This document shows positions 1 to 10,643 of a DNA stretch of 64,000 nt, in pieces. The stretch comes from Oegoconia quadripuncta. Taxonomy: Eukaryota > Arthropoda > Insecta > Lepidoptera > Autostichidae. A model generated the notes under the pieces. That model saw only the letters and a list, made by a program, of their open reading frames with translations. It was not told the DNA's origin and did not search any database. Made by a program: the position numbers and the translations under genes. The stretch's first letter is position 1, and every line of letters begins with the position of its first letter. The DNA lies in assembly GCA_949316235.1 (NCBI GenBank), contig OX438758.1, positions 19,990,694 through 20,054,693 on the forward strand, in the 5' to 3' direction.

Positions 1-1088
1 CCTACGAGTATCCGAAATCCTATCATTAGGTTTTACTATCTACTTCCAATCGACTTTGAAATTAAGGACACGTCGAAGAATGCGTTGGGAATCCTTTCAA
101 CGTGGTCTTTATCTTCCGATGGGCTTTAAGATAACGATCTTAAGGGTTGGCTGCTTACGTAATTCAGTGTGAATTTAGTTAAGTTCTATTAATTTAGCAT
201 CAGATTTCATTGACTAACGAGGTCAACGTGGTCCGGATACAGGGGGGATCATTAAACCAAGTATGATCTAGTGTTTACATGTTTTACATTTTCGAAATAT
301 CTAATATCTATTCTTTTGCGAGAAACGGAATGAACGGCATAGACTTTTTATATTATATTATTAACTGAAAATTCCACTGAAATGGGCGTGGCCAGTGTGA
401 CGTCAGAGTGTGGGGGGTACCACTTTGGAAGGGGCAGCAGGCCAGACGGCGAATATCGTCGAGCGGCAACTTCACTTGGGCTCGCAGCGCTCGGAGGCGA
501 CGGACGTTCACCAGGATTCAGTGCTTTAACTTTGTCTATGTGTTGTTGCATTTATTTAATTTGATTTGTTAATTTACTTGCCAATAATTATTACAGTTTA
601 GGTTTCGTAATTGTTTTTTTTTAATATAATCCGATTCTTATTGCTAACAATATTTTATAGTAGCCTAATTATATTATACTAGTCTACACATTCACAGTCT
701 CACTATATCCATATTCTGACGTATTTATTTATATTATTATTTTGTATATTTACACTACACTATATACATACACTAACCAGACTATAATTATTTATTATTA
801 TTCTGCTCATTATTGTACCTCACGTGGCGTCCGTGCAGCACTGAAAACCAGCGCTGTGATTCGTCGCAGCATGAGCTGAGTGCTAACCCATTTGTGCACG
901 CCGCAACACGTGACAGCATTGTCGGGATCTTCTTCATAATTGTATTTCTATTTTAACTATAATTTACTACTTCTTTGTAAATATGCACGGGATGGAGCAG
1001 GATGGAGCTCTGACGACCTATCACAGTCATGCAACATATTTCATAGCTGAAATGTGTACCATTTTGTGAAGGATGTCTAATGGTGTAC
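1..1088. other. Left-edge intergenic DNA, no supported gene
   Basis: AT-rich sequence with only short open frames and no recognisable protein similarity. The one notable stretch is GC-rich sequence at about 380-520, containing a palindromic CRE-type TGACGTCA at 398-405 next to a GGGCGTGGC box. It could be a promoter or the edge of an exon, but nothing downstream supports a gene. Confidence 0.5.
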
Positions 1089-1241
1089 CGAATTACACTA
1101 CCCCGAATAACGTCTGCACGAAAGCCGAGTACATTACGGAGTTTGTTCATCATTAAAATTTTTAATTAAAACCAACTCCGCAATGTACTCGGCTTTCGAT
1201 CAAACATTCATCGGTCAAACGTTTTCGGGTAGTGTAATTCG
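1089..1241. mobile_element. Palindromic MITE (foldback)
   Basis: The two halves are reverse complements. The outer arm CGAATTACACTACCCCGAA at the left is matched at the right by TTCGGGTAGTGTAATTCG, and the inner arm (GAAAGCCGAGTACATTACGG) is matched by its complement at about 1171-1198. The centre is a short A/T-rich loop near 1155-1170. The element has no coding capacity. If the ends are ACACTACCC, the flanking AATT could be a 4-bp target duplication, but this is part of the palindrome and cannot be told apart from terminal sequence here. Confidence 0.8.
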
Positions 1242-1249
1242 ATATACAA

Positions 1250-1400
1250 TACAATACAAATACACTTTATTGTACAACACAAAAGAAAATACAATTTCAG
1301 GTAAGTGGTAAGAATAGAATGTACAATTTGGCGACCTTATCACTAAAAGCGATCTCTTCCAGGCAGTCTTTGGGTATAAGGACAGTACATTTTAAATATG
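1250..1400 (-). repeat. 3'-end remnant of a non-LTR element (antisense)
   Basis: The stretch with an (ATACA)-like start followed by CACTTTATTGTACA, and the motif GATCTCTTCCAG near 1350, recurs in variant form at 60996-61114 and near 59965-60060. The pattern fits a 3' untranslated tail of an interspersed element lying in reverse orientation. The element family is not identified. Confidence 0.4.
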
Positions 1401-1929
1401 TAGGGTGTGCGGTATTATATAGGGATGCAGATACAAACTACGTGAATAAATTTCATATATTTACATTCACATACATACATAGATCAATAGACAAATATAC
1501 CTACTTAAACATGACATCTATAAAATAGCAACAAAATACAAACGTAAATATATAGGTGTACTAAATAAATATTTATTGATATATAAAATAATAATAAGCG
1601 ACAACAGGATTGTGCTAAGGTATAGATAGAAGATAAGAAAGGTATACCATATACATCTTGTGAATAAAATATACTCCTATTATCAAGGACGAAAATCAAG
1701 CTACTGTGAATAAATGCCACACAAAATGTGACGAAGGGACATGCAGGAGTGGACAGGAGTCAGCGAAGCGGCCATTTTATAAATTGAACGCTACGCGACA
1801 AACGGAAAATCATTTACAGACTTGTCAAAAGAAACATTTCAAAGCTGATTGGTTTCTGTAATAGAAATAACCAAAAATATAAATGTACGAGAACGGAGGC
1901 GTTTCTCCAAGAGTTGGAAACTGAATAAG

Positions 1930-2110
1930 GCAAATAATAATAATAAATAATAATAAAAATTGTTTATTTTCTCACCACAAATGACGCTTTACAAAGTGAT
2001 TTTAGGACTAGGTAATACATAGAACTCATTTGTGGGAAGACTGGTGCCTGAAAAGGAAGAACCAGAATTACAGGTCACCAGGCCCCCCAGCTATACATAT
2101 ACATAGTGTA
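1930..2110 (-). repeat. Repeat with (AAT)n edge, probable retroelement 3' tail
   Basis: An (AAT)n run at about 1936-1956 is followed by TTGTTTATTTTCTCACCACAAATGAC and a short GC-richer segment. A similar edge (TATTTATTCACCACAAGTAATAAC) occurs near 40215-40245. This reads as the reversed 3' end of an interspersed retroelement. Nothing coding is visible. Confidence 0.35.
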
Positions 2111-2889
2111 TTAGAGCAGAGATATGGTGATTGAGGAAGAAATACTTAAGGGAAGATACAAGCGAGAAGGAAATCACGAAACATAAGACCTGGTTCTTGG
2201 AGTGGAGTTGTAATGTTGTGCACTGTTTTTAACCCCCGACGAAAAACCACGGGTGTTATGTGAAATGAAATTGTCAAGACCCATAAATACCGGATGGATT
2301 TTTTTAACCCTAAGGAACATATTAGGTAAGTGAAATGGAAGGTATTGGCATACGTAGTTTTTTTTTTGTTTAACTATCATTGAACAAAGCATTGTGTTAT
2401 TTAACGGTCGCGTTATTACACATAATTACATCTTTAAAGTAAATAAATAAAAAGCTTAGAGAAAATATGAGTTGCAAATAAATTTCGTCGGAAATTAAAA
2501 AAATTAACTACCTATATGCCAATAATTTCTATTTCACTTACCTAATATGCCCCATTTTTTCCTTACGGTAAAAAACGTCATCCGGTATAAAAGAGTCCAG
2601 GTCAGGTTGCCAGGTCGGTTGTTCCAGAGCAAACCTGGCGAAGTGGGGGTTTCATTGGTGTGGTGCATTTGTTCTCCTCTCCACTGTGCCCCTCCACCAA
2701 AGACGACCTTTGCGGAACGTCAAACAACACTGCTGTAGCCGTAGCCGACTTCTGGACGAATATAATATAAATGGACACATTGACACGAAGAAGAGACCTG
2801 TTGTAAAAGAATTGACCACCAGTTTTAGTATGAGAGTTCAAATAATAATTTTTTACAAAATCGGACACACCAACCGTAAAAAAGTAAAA

Positions 2890-3020
2890 AAAAAAAAACT
2901 TTTTTTGTAGGTACACAGGGTACACTTAAAATAGTTAATTTTACATTTTATAATTTTAAAAATATTTTTGATTTTGTATTTCATTAATAGATTATTGTGA
3001 AATAGCCTGGTTGATGGACG
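2890..3020 (-). repeat. 3'-terminal fragment of the 24.4-29.3 kb non-LTR family
   Basis: The sequence TTTGTAGGTACACAGGGTACACTTAAAATAG and the later TTGTGAAATAGCCTGG match, in the same order and orientation, the 3' end of the full-length element at 24430-24645. This copy therefore lies on the minus strand and keeps only the 3' untranslated end. Confidence 0.7.
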
Positions 3021-3284
3021 TTGGTGAAAGAGGCTTAATTTAAATTTGTGTAATTCTCATTAACTCTTGATTACGAACCACTTCCCCAAGGATTCATAGT
3101 GAAATTTGATCAAAAATTTTCCATTACCCATACAAAGTAAATCGTTCTGAAACCGCCCTTTAGTATCGAAGTCCAACACTTTTCGCCTGAATTCGGCAAT
3201 GGCTCCTTATGGAAAGTTGTTCGTAATCAGGAGTGGAATGACCAGTTATCAGGAATTACACTAATTAAATATCGCCTTGTATAA

Positions 3285-3460
3285 TCTATTGATTTCATCA
3301 AAACTATAATAGAAGGAAAAATAGAGGGGAAAAGAAAAAGAGGAAGACCGAGAATAAGCTACATGCAGCAGATAAAATAGAAGTTGAACGTCGTGTCGTA
3401 TCAGGAGGTCAAGAGGAAGGCGGAGAGCAGAGAGATATGGAAAAATCTCCACCGACAAGA
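3285..3460 (+). pseudogene. Reverse transcriptase C-terminal remnant
   Basis: Translating the plus strand gives a basic stretch with IIEGKIEGKRKRGRPRISYM, a motif typical of the C-terminus of many insect non-LTR reverse transcriptases. A stop and frame changes follow within a few codons, so this is a short dead fragment. Confidence 0.6.
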
Positions 3461-4865
3461 CCATGCCTCTTATTTTATTTTTATTTTATTTTATTAAATC
3501 AGATGATGATGATAATTTATTGAATGTCAATTTAAATCTGCCGGAAATAATAACAGAGCTTATAGATTTACCAGTCTGCATGTCCAAGCTGCTGCTACTA
3601 AAGAAAGTAGGGTTTACATACTGGGATTACGCGGACGAAGCTAATTTCTTATAAAAAGCGAAATCCTCTGTACGTACATCTCCGTCATCTCTGTGTCACG
3701 TGACAGGTCGTCCGACATCGATTCAATTTCATACGCTCCACTGAAATATCAAAGTGCCACTCAAAGCTATTTCTTGGAACGTAAACGTGAAAATTGCCAC
3801 TTCTCTTTACGCCATCTCGTTGGCATATTCCGATCCTACACTCTTTCCAGCTGGGCCTTCGTAGGATTGGTGACGAGGAGATATGTATTTTGTATTTTGC
3901 TCGCACTCTGGGGGCGAATCTAAGAACAATAGAATTTCAAAATCGGTCAAGCTGCTTGGGCTACAGAATGTAACATAGATATATATAGACATTCGAATAA
4001 CATTACGCTCATTTCTGGGGCACCATTTATCTTCCAACTACTCTGTAATTTCCTCATAACTTTGCAATATGGCTCACAGTAAAGTTGTATACTGCATTTC
4101 TTGAGTGGTTGACCAAATAAAATTAGCCCAGAAAGTTTGATTGTATTCAAATTATAATCCGCCGACCGCAGTTGTAGCTTATTCTAAATTTGAATAAAAA
4201 AAAAAGCAAGCCGTGTAACATAAATGGCCGATATTTCAGTGAAAAGTGCTTCTTCATTGTAGTTGGAATAAAAGCAGATTATCGACCTCGCCTGACATTA
4301 TGTGCCTTATAATTGAAATAGTTCCAATATTAATACTATTATTAATATCAAAACCCTACGATTATGAATAAATTCTGGTTTATGGCAGTTATAAAATTTC
4401 GCCCCAAAAGTGGTAACACTGAGCCACTAGCGAAAATGGCCGATATGACTACATGCAGAGCCCGTGCAGACGCTACATCACTAATGAAAATAATTAATAC
4501 CCTCGCTGAACTTAATGAGCCATCGCCTGGTGTATCGACCCGCGCCCCCGCACCCGCCCACCATGTACGTTCATGTCTACCCTTACTACACGCGCTGACA
4601 GGAGTTACTTTTTTTTTTCGTTTTATTCACTCCTCTCGGAGAAGGCAAAGGGATCTAAACCCATACAGCCATGTCTTATTTCACTTATTTCTTCAGTTTA
4701 TAAGTCAGTCTCAGTCAAAACAAGTAAATCGTCGTATACTTGGCGTATACAGAGTCAAGTCACGGTCAAGTCATTCTTCAGTAAAGTGGCAGAATGCTTC
4801 ACAAAAGATTTTGGCGGCTTCTTGTGGGAACCCGAAAGCTTCGTTCGAAATTCGAATTCGAATTC
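3461..4865. other. Intergenic DNA, no supported gene
   Basis: No protein family is recognised in any frame. A plus-strand open stretch at 4364-4894 has no recognisable features and runs into the retroelement fragment that follows. TC-rich and poly-T runs occur near 4606-4625. Confidence 0.4.
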
Positions 4866-5875
4866 GAAATAGTCGAATGGTTCACAGTCAATAACTTGCT
4901 CCTTAATGAGAACAAAACGAAATGTCTTAGATTTTCATTACCTAATGTTGAACAGGTTGCCACCAAAATAAGAATTAAACATGAACAGTTGGAACTTGTG
5001 GACACAACTGTATTCCTTGGTATGACTTTAGATTCTCGGTTACAGTGGGGACCCCATATTAAAAAACTAATGAAAAGACTCAGTTCTGCCGCATATGCTG
5101 TTAAGAAAATTCGAAATATCTGTGATATTGAAACAGCGCGCTTAGTCTACTTCAGCTACTTTCACAGCTTGATGTCATATGGTATCTTGCTGTGGGGAAA
5201 CGCTGCTGATACAGATAGCATATTTCTCTTACAGAAACGAGCTATTCGTGCAATTTATAAATTAAGGTCAAGAGATACATTAAGACAAATATTTAAAGAA
5301 ATTAATATTTTAACATTTTCGTCACAATATATATATGAAAATCTTGTATATGTTAAGAGAAATATATATTCATTCGAGAAACATTGTGACCGACATAATG
5401 TCAATACAAGGAGCAAAAATCAATTAGCTGTACCTTTTAGTAGACTTAGTAAAGTTAATAAGTCATTCAGAGGTCAATGTGTGCGCTTCTACAACAAGGT
5501 TCCCATGGATATACGGAATCTTCCGCTTAATAAATTTAAACTTATTATAAAACAAAAATTATGTAAAAAGGGATATTACAAAATTTCAGACTATATTAAT
5601 GAAAGTAATCCATGGGATTAAACGGCTCCTCTACTCGATATATAAAATTGTTGTAACCTTTCTTGATTGTACATGATTTATTGAAAAGAGACAAACCCTC
5701 TGAGTTTCTCGCTAGCTCTTCTCAGTAGTGGTCGCGTTCCGAGCTAGTGGTAGTTTAAAAAACAAATGACGTTCATAAGTGCATATTGTATTGCCTACAT
5801 GAATAAATGATTTTCATTTCATTTTCATTTTCATTTCATTTTCATTTCATTTCATTTCATTTCATTTCATTTCGT
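4866..5875 (+). mobile_element. 5'-truncated non-LTR retrotransposon with (TTTCA)n tail
   Basis: The frame to 5621 encodes the thumb and C-terminal part of a Jockey-superfamily-like reverse transcriptase. It starts at the segment VEWFTVNNLLLNENKTKC and contains FLGMTLDSRLQWGPHI and YFHSLMSYGILLWGN. The same residues, slightly diverged, occur in the full-length element at 24658-27456. A 3' untranslated region follows, with the GAGTTTCTCGCTAGCTCTTC box seen in other copies here, then a simple (TTTCATTTTCA)n tail at about 5810-5872. The endonuclease and most of the RT are missing, as expected for 5' truncation. The open frame is intact from about 4870 to the stop, so this copy is not very old. 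The artificial-looking (GAATTC)n run at 4850-4866 marks the junction. Confidence 0.85.
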
Positions 5876-6205
5876 TAGGCACTTTAATTTACACTTCCCT
5901 TCACTTGTACAACATCACTAACATTTGCTGCACAATATTCTGCCGTTATTAAGCTTCAAAAGTCAGAATGCACAAATTATAAGGATTATAAAAAAAACAT
6001 GCAACTTCACTCGCCGAGGTCCCACCAAAAAGCTGACAGGAGTTACCTCATATAATGTGTCACAAAATGTATGTCAAATATTTTGGGGGCAACAATCAGG
6101 TGAAATAATCATCACGTTCGAAAATTATATTTCAAGTGTGGGTGTGTTTGTAAAACTCGATTAACAAATACAGGTTTCTTTTTTAAAATTTTATATGTAT
6201 AGGTA
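5876..6205. other. Intergenic DNA, no supported gene
   Basis: AT-rich with no recognised coding or repeat family. Confidence 0.4.
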
Positions 6206-6262
6206 GGATGGTCGATTGGTGTAATGGTTGAGAAAAACCAAAGGTTGCGAGTTCGAAAATAT
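6206..6262 (+). repeat. tRNA-like SINE head fragment
   Basis: GGTCGATTGGTGTAATGG followed by CCAAAGGTTGCGAGTTCGAA corresponds to the A-box and B-box region of the SINEs at 60129-60351 and 57722-57955. Only the head is present, and it runs straight into a retrotransposon fragment. Confidence 0.6.
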
Positions 6263-6425
6263 TCTGATATTTTATAATACGCTTTTTCAATAAGGTTTCT
6301 GTTGATATACAAAATCTTCCTTTCAATAAATTTAAAGATACTATAAAACAGAAACTTATTAAGAAAGCATATTATAATATATCAGACTATTTAGATGATA
6401 AACATTCATGGACATCGTACGATTT
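6258..6425 (+). repeat. Non-LTR C-terminal fragment with inverted head
   Basis: From about 6258 to 6302 the sequence is antisense to the RT C-terminus (compare TCTGATATTTTATAATATGC at about 24689). From about 6303 to 6420 it is sense to the same region, reading through NLPFNKFKDTIKQKLIKKAY and on to the end of the protein. The two arms overlap in coverage, forming a small inverted duplication. Confidence 0.6.
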
Positions 6426-6664
6426 TACGAAAATTAAAAGAAAACTCTAGGCGACGTGCCGAACTGTGTATTGCTCGTGGAGGCGCACATTTTGAGCAGT
6501 TGTTACGAGTAACATAAGTCACATTACGTAAGTACCTACAACCTTAAATTTTATTTCGAACACCTCAACCTCTAAATGTCTTTATGTCGGTACGCTACAC
6601 GTACCAATAAAAAAAATCTAATCAACATTACTTGGCTTCAACACTATTGGTAATTTGGGAGAGA

Positions 6665-6985
6665 AGGAAACTACGCAATGGGTATACATACATACATAAA
6701 GTCACGACCTCTATCCCAAATGGGGTGGTCAGAGACATCCCAAACGAAGCGTTTGGGTGTTCCAAACATTAAAAGATTAATGCTTGAAACAACATCCATG
6801 TTTCACCCTAGGAATCACAGAAATGCACACGTGACAGGGGGTGATCCCATCGCCGTTAAAACCTGCAAGTCTATGGATGTTTTTATGGAAAGTCCCTTAG
6901 TCGCCTTTTAAGACATCCACGGGAAGAGATGGGTTGGTGCTATTCTTTTTATGTGCCGACACCACACAGCACTAGACGATCGAAA
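6665..6985 (+). repeat. Lepidopteran interspersed repeat (CCCTTAGTCGCCTTTTA family)
   Basis: Carries ATGGATGTTTTTATGGAAAGTCCCTTAGTCGCC, then ACGGGAAGAGATGGGTTGG and TCTTTTTATGTGCCGACACCACACAGC. A second partial copy lies at 7204-7310 (TAGTCGCCTTTTACGACACCCACGGGAAG), and short antisense pieces occur near 42815 and 60045-60110. I know this as a common repeat in moth and butterfly genomes but cannot name its class with confidence. There is no coding capacity. Confidence 0.6.
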
Positions 6986-7203
6986 TGTTTATGTTCGTTG
7001 ACTTTATTGTATCGGTCGTTCGTCAAGCCTCTGGGCTAGTATAGTATACGCAAATTTTGGTATAAAGCATAAAACCTTACAAGATGAATAGGGCACTGAC
7101 CATGTTGTTAATTTGTTATTTAATAGTTTTAAGCACATTTATACTATTTGTTGTAGACTTTCGTATAATATGGAGACTGTTTAAAACCACAGCCTGTATA
7201 GAT

Positions 7204-7310
7204 GTTTTTTGGTAGAAATTCCCTTAGTCGCCTTTTACGACACCCACGGGAAGAGACTGTTCAGTTATATTCTTTTTACGTGCCGAAACCACACAGCACG
7301 TAAAACCAAT
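7204..7310 (+). repeat. Second partial copy of the CCCTTAGTCGCC repeat
   Basis: Shares GATGTTTTTTGGTAGAAATTCCCTTAGTCGCC, CACCCACGGGAAGAGA and TTCTTTTTACGTGCCGAAACCACACAGC with the copy ending at 6985. It contains only the 3' half of the unit. Confidence 0.6.
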
Positions 7311-8516
7311 TGTGTTATGTCCACTCGCCATGATACAACACAAAACACTCCAGTTAAAAGGAAAATAGGCTTGAAAAGTGTTTTATCAAAAAAGCTATTA
7401 AGTACCAAGTGAGTTTCCATTAACAGATAAACAGTGTCTATTGTTTTAAACAGCCCGTCATGTTGATTCAAGCGTAACTAATTCCACGTCACAGGTTATG
7501 TTTATTTTCATTGTCGGAGGCCAAGTGTGTTCTTTATAGCTTCTTGAGTCCGCGTTATTCACCTGTTATTGAAGGTGTAGTGTTTAATCATACCAGCCAG
7601 TTTCGTGCACGTCGTTTTGTCACAGGGTAGGTAAAAGATAAAAGGTGGTGTTTTTTCTAGACATGCTTATAACAAATAGTCCTTTCGTAAATCCATTGAA
7701 ATGCCATTGTACCACTTTATTAGCCAAATACTTTGAGCACGTAAAATTTTATGGTTGCATATTTGTACACGATGTACCTACTCTCCAGTCTCCGTCCTCC
7801 GGTGACCATAAAATTCATATACTCTATAGACTCCAGGGAGTCCAATGTCGTGACATAAAATTAAGTAAAATACAATTACAAAATAATAACTTACTCAGGA
7901 ATGCTCACATTTAGAACATTTCTGTTCACATCAGTATGACAGCTATCTTGACAATGCAATTAGAGCAAAGCTTATTTTTAGACAATCAGATGATTGAAAT
8001 TTGGCATATTGATGCGAGTTCGGTCATAATGCCCTAATAAGGGTACCTTAAGGGTAAGAGTTAAGCCGATCTGATGATGGAGCCGGGATGTAGGGACTGG
8101 AACTAGCTGAAGGCAAGTGGCAAGATAAGCGAATTTTGGAGTTTGTTTTGTTGCCACAAGCACTTTCCACTACCTACATGTGATGACGAGGGTCTGAGGA
8201 TGGAGTCAAAAGATTTCCACTGAAACTCCTTGAAGTAATAAAATAAATAAATAAAAATAAAAAGATATTTATTCATCCACTTAAAAAAAAATATACTTCA
8301 TGATCATTAATTATAGTAAAATGTTCTAATTTAGTGGACAAATAGGTTGGAGCCTCAGCAAAATACTTGTTTTTCAGTCTCCACCTCGTGCATTCACTGA
8401 TAACAGAACGCATAACACGTCAGAAGTTGTTGCACACTACAATACTATTGGCTACAAGCTACATGCAAGCAAGCATTATATGACCAAAACTAAGGAGAAA
8501 AAAATAAATAAATAAT
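7311..8516. other. Intergenic DNA up to the Polinton insertion site
   Basis: No coding family is recognised. Near 8240-8280 and 8505-8522 there are A/T-rich (AAAT)n and (AAT)n runs. The last six bases, AATAAA at 8517-8522, form the left target-site duplication of the Polinton. Confidence 0.5.
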
Positions 8517-8522
8517 AATAAA

Positions 8523-8607
8523 AGTAGGGTATTATTGGGCACGCTGTCCCACCTGTAGTTCGGACGATGTCTCGTCCTCGCTAAGGTGTGTCAGCCTGCC
8601 CAATAAT
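8523..8607 (+). repeat. Left terminal inverted repeat of the Polinton
   Basis: Matches the reverse complement of 30284-30367 with only two substitutions and a one-base indel, then diverges. From 8530 to 8608 it is self-complementary: an outer stem TATTATTGGGCA-GCTG pairs with CAGC-TGCCCAATAATA, inner stems CACCT/AGGTG, TAG/CTA and GGACGA/TCGTCC follow, and the tip is the loop TGTC at 8568-8571. The terminal AGTAGGG lies outside the hairpin. Confidence 0.95.
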
Positions 8608-8763
8608 ATATGCCACCATTTATTTGTGATTAGAGATATTTCAAATATACGTAATCCAACGTAGTGTTAACCACGAATGAATAGACTTAATTTAATTACA
8701 GAGCGCCTGTAGTTTTCTATATTCAAATCAGCTGACTGGTTTGTTTCAACGCTGTCGTTCAAA

Positions 8764-8804
8764 CTATATAAACTAATTGCGGGATGTGATTTCTCCATTC
8801 AGCA
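8764..8804 (+). promoter_or_regulatory. TATA box and initiator upstream of the ATPase gene
   Basis: TATATAAA at 8764-8771 is followed about 30 bases later by CATTCAGC near 8796-8803, an arthropod-type initiator. The first ATG of the ATPase gene is at 8830, giving a short leader of about 30 nt. It is the only clear core promoter before the rightward gene block. Confidence 0.55.
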
Positions 8805-8829
8805 AATAAGTTATGATCAGTAAATAGAT

Positions 8830-9516
8830 ATGAAATTTATTAAACAGTCCAGATCCCTGAATGTAGAGAAAATTTATTCTGATACCGTTAAGAAGAATCC
8901 TCGACATGGAAGCCTCTTACCGGATACGATACGGTGTATTATTTCTGGTCCTTCTAACTGTGGCAAAACAAACTTAATGATTGGTCTGCTTTTACATGAA
9001 AATGGATTACGTTATCGACATGTATACCTATACTCTAAAACTTTGTTTCAACCGAAGTACATTTTTTTAGAAAAAGTGTTTCAAAAAGTCCCAAGCGTAT
9101 CTTTTACAAAATATCGGGAAAACGAGGAAGTCCTTAATCCTGAAAATGCAGCTCCTGATTCGGTGATGATTTTTGATGATGTTGCTGGTGAAAATCAGAA
9201 TAATATTCGAAACTACTTTGCAATGGGTAGACATAAGAATATCGATTGTTTTTATTTAAATCAGACATATAGTAAAATTCCCAAACAATTAATACGTGAT
9301 AATGCAAACCTTATCATTCTTTTTAAGCAGGATGATATCAACTTACGCCATGTTTATGATGAACATGTTAATACAGATATGAGTTGGAAGCAGTTTCGAG
9401 ACATGTGTGCAAATATATGGAATATGCGTTACAGTTATTTAGTCATAGACAAAGATTGTGAAAAAAACAAAGGATGCTATAGAATGAAGTTCGACACATT
9501 TGTAATATTAGATTAA
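8830..9516 (+). CDS. Polinton genome-packaging ATPase (FtsK/HerA type)
   Basis: P-loop ATPase of the FtsK-HerA superfamily, which in this virus lineage drives the genome into the procapsid. The 228-residue length is normal for the family. The Walker A motif GPSNCGKT is at residues 40-47, and the Walker B strand SVMIFDD ends in acidic residues 116-117. A following GRHKNIDCFYLNQTYSKIPK segment (from about residue 138) is a further conserved block of this family. It is the first gene after the left terminal repeat and starts about 30 nt after a predicted transcription start. The frame is intact. The start ATG is the first in the predicted transcript and leaves a complete N-terminus. Confidence 0.93.
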   Translation: MKFIKQSRSLNVEKIYSDTVKKNPRHGSLLPDTIRCIISGPSNCGKTNLMIGLLLHENGLRYRHVYLYSKTLFQPKYIFLEKVFQKVPSVSFTKYRENEEVLNPENAAPDSVMIFDDVAGENQNNIRNYFAMGRHKNIDCFYLNQTYSKIPKQLIRDNANLIILFKQDDINLRHVYDEHVNTDMSWKQFRDMCANIWNMRYSYLVIDKDCEKNKGCYRMKFDTFVILD

Positions 9517-9586
9517 CGATGTAATAAGACCCACAGGTACTTCAATTTTCACTTCATTATTATTTATATCACCATAAGGTACAAAC

Positions 9587-10573
9587 ATGGATAACGAACA
9601 ACAGCTAAAAAGAGAAATAATTAAATCTGCTGAGTGTGTTAAAAAGAAACTTAAAAAGATGCGCGATATTAAAACAAACAATGATATTGTTATGGAGTCT
9701 GTACTAAAACCTATAACAGAACCACTCAGCCGCATAGCTATCAAAGATGTGCCAAATAACAATCCTAATATAAACACTGCATCAAACGGTAAAAAAAATA
9801 TAAAAAAATTTAAGCACACAGGTACCATTAAAAAATTTAAACTAAGCTCTGGTGATTCACACGATGATGAACTAAGTGATTACGTCGAAGAAACTGATGA
9901 TAACGTCAGTACAAATGATATAGCAGTTGAAACAACAGAGTCCGAGGATGATGATAAATATAATACAAGTGGATCATCTTTTAGAACACCTAATAATGTT
10001 AGTCCTGGAAATTCTTGGTCAATGTCTACCGAAACGATCGAAAATATACCGTTTGGTGTAAGAAGAGAAAGAGGTAAACTTTTTATGGGAACTTCAAGGG
10101 TAAATATTTATGATCATAGTCTTGTTGTTGGTGGACGTACTTACATGAAAACAGACGGTTTAATGGAATTATTATTTAAAAAATCTCCTAACATTAACAC
10201 GATCACTGAAGAGGACAAAATAAATTATAAAACAATGTTGATAGATACAAATGTTCATCACCGAGATTATGATGTTTCTAAACCTATAAAAAGTAATAAA
10301 GGTGTAAAATATACACAAATAATAAAACCACTGTTCAAATTTTCTAAAACTTATGACGCCTCAAGTAATGAAAACTTGAATATTCAAGGGGCGGGTCTAC
10401 CAACTATAAAAAAGTGGAAAAAAGATGTGGATTATGTTTATTGGGATGATCCTAATGAATTAGTATATCGACTAAAATTATTATGGGCTTCACGTGATGC
10501 GGGTAATACTGGTGTGAATAATGAAATAATCTCTATAATTGAAGAGTTAAAAGAAAATGGTATTATTAGTTAA
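9587..10573 (+). CDS. Polinton protein with DUF8207-like domain
   Basis: 328 residues. Residues 1-30 are strongly charged and probably helical. About 80-130 is acidic and low in complexity, likely disordered. A conserved-looking globular block lies at about 154-232 (FGVRRERGKLFMG, then GGRTYMKTDGLMELLFKK, then a tyrosine followed by TNVHHRDY). This block fits my recollection of DUF8207, an uncharacterised domain common in arthropod Polintons; I cannot check that here. The C-terminus ends in a lysine/tryptophan-rich segment typical of the same proteins. The function is unknown. Its place between the packaging ATPase and the fibre-like gene suggests a virion or assembly role, which is inference. 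It lies 70 nt after the ATPase stop. Confidence 0.7.
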   Translation: MDNEQQLKREIIKSAECVKKKLKKMRDIKTNNDIVMESVLKPITEPLSRIAIKDVPNNNPNINTASNGKKNIKKFKHTGTIKKFKLSSGDSHDDELSDYVEETDDNVSTNDIAVETTESEDDDKYNTSGSSFRTPNNVSPGNSWSMSTETIENIPFGVRRERGKLFMGTSRVNIYDHSLVVGGRTYMKTDGLMELLFKKSPNINTITEEDKINYKTMLIDTNVHHRDYDVSKPIKSNKGVKYTQIIKPLFKFSKTYDASSNENLNIQGAGLPTIKKWKKDVDYVYWDDPNELVYRLKLLWASRDAGNTGVNNEIISIIEELKENGIIS

Positions 10574-10643
10574 ATATAAGCCAAGTAATTCATTGATTCC
10601 GTTAGTTTTATTTCATTCTTTCCATAGTGCGGTTCTAAAAATA

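Noticed and set aside
4364..4894. Plus-strand 176-codon frame before the truncated retroelement
   Set aside because: No recognisable features, and it reads across the junction into retroelement sequence in the wrong frame.
9508..9828. Reverse-strand 106-codon frame
   Set aside because: It is the antisense shadow of the start of the DUF8207-like gene and has no independent features.
10557..10643. Upstream in-frame ATG for the fibre-like protein
   Set aside because: It overlaps the end of the previous gene and adds a hydrophobic leader that does not resemble a signal peptide in context; the ATG at 10644 is preferred, though not proven.
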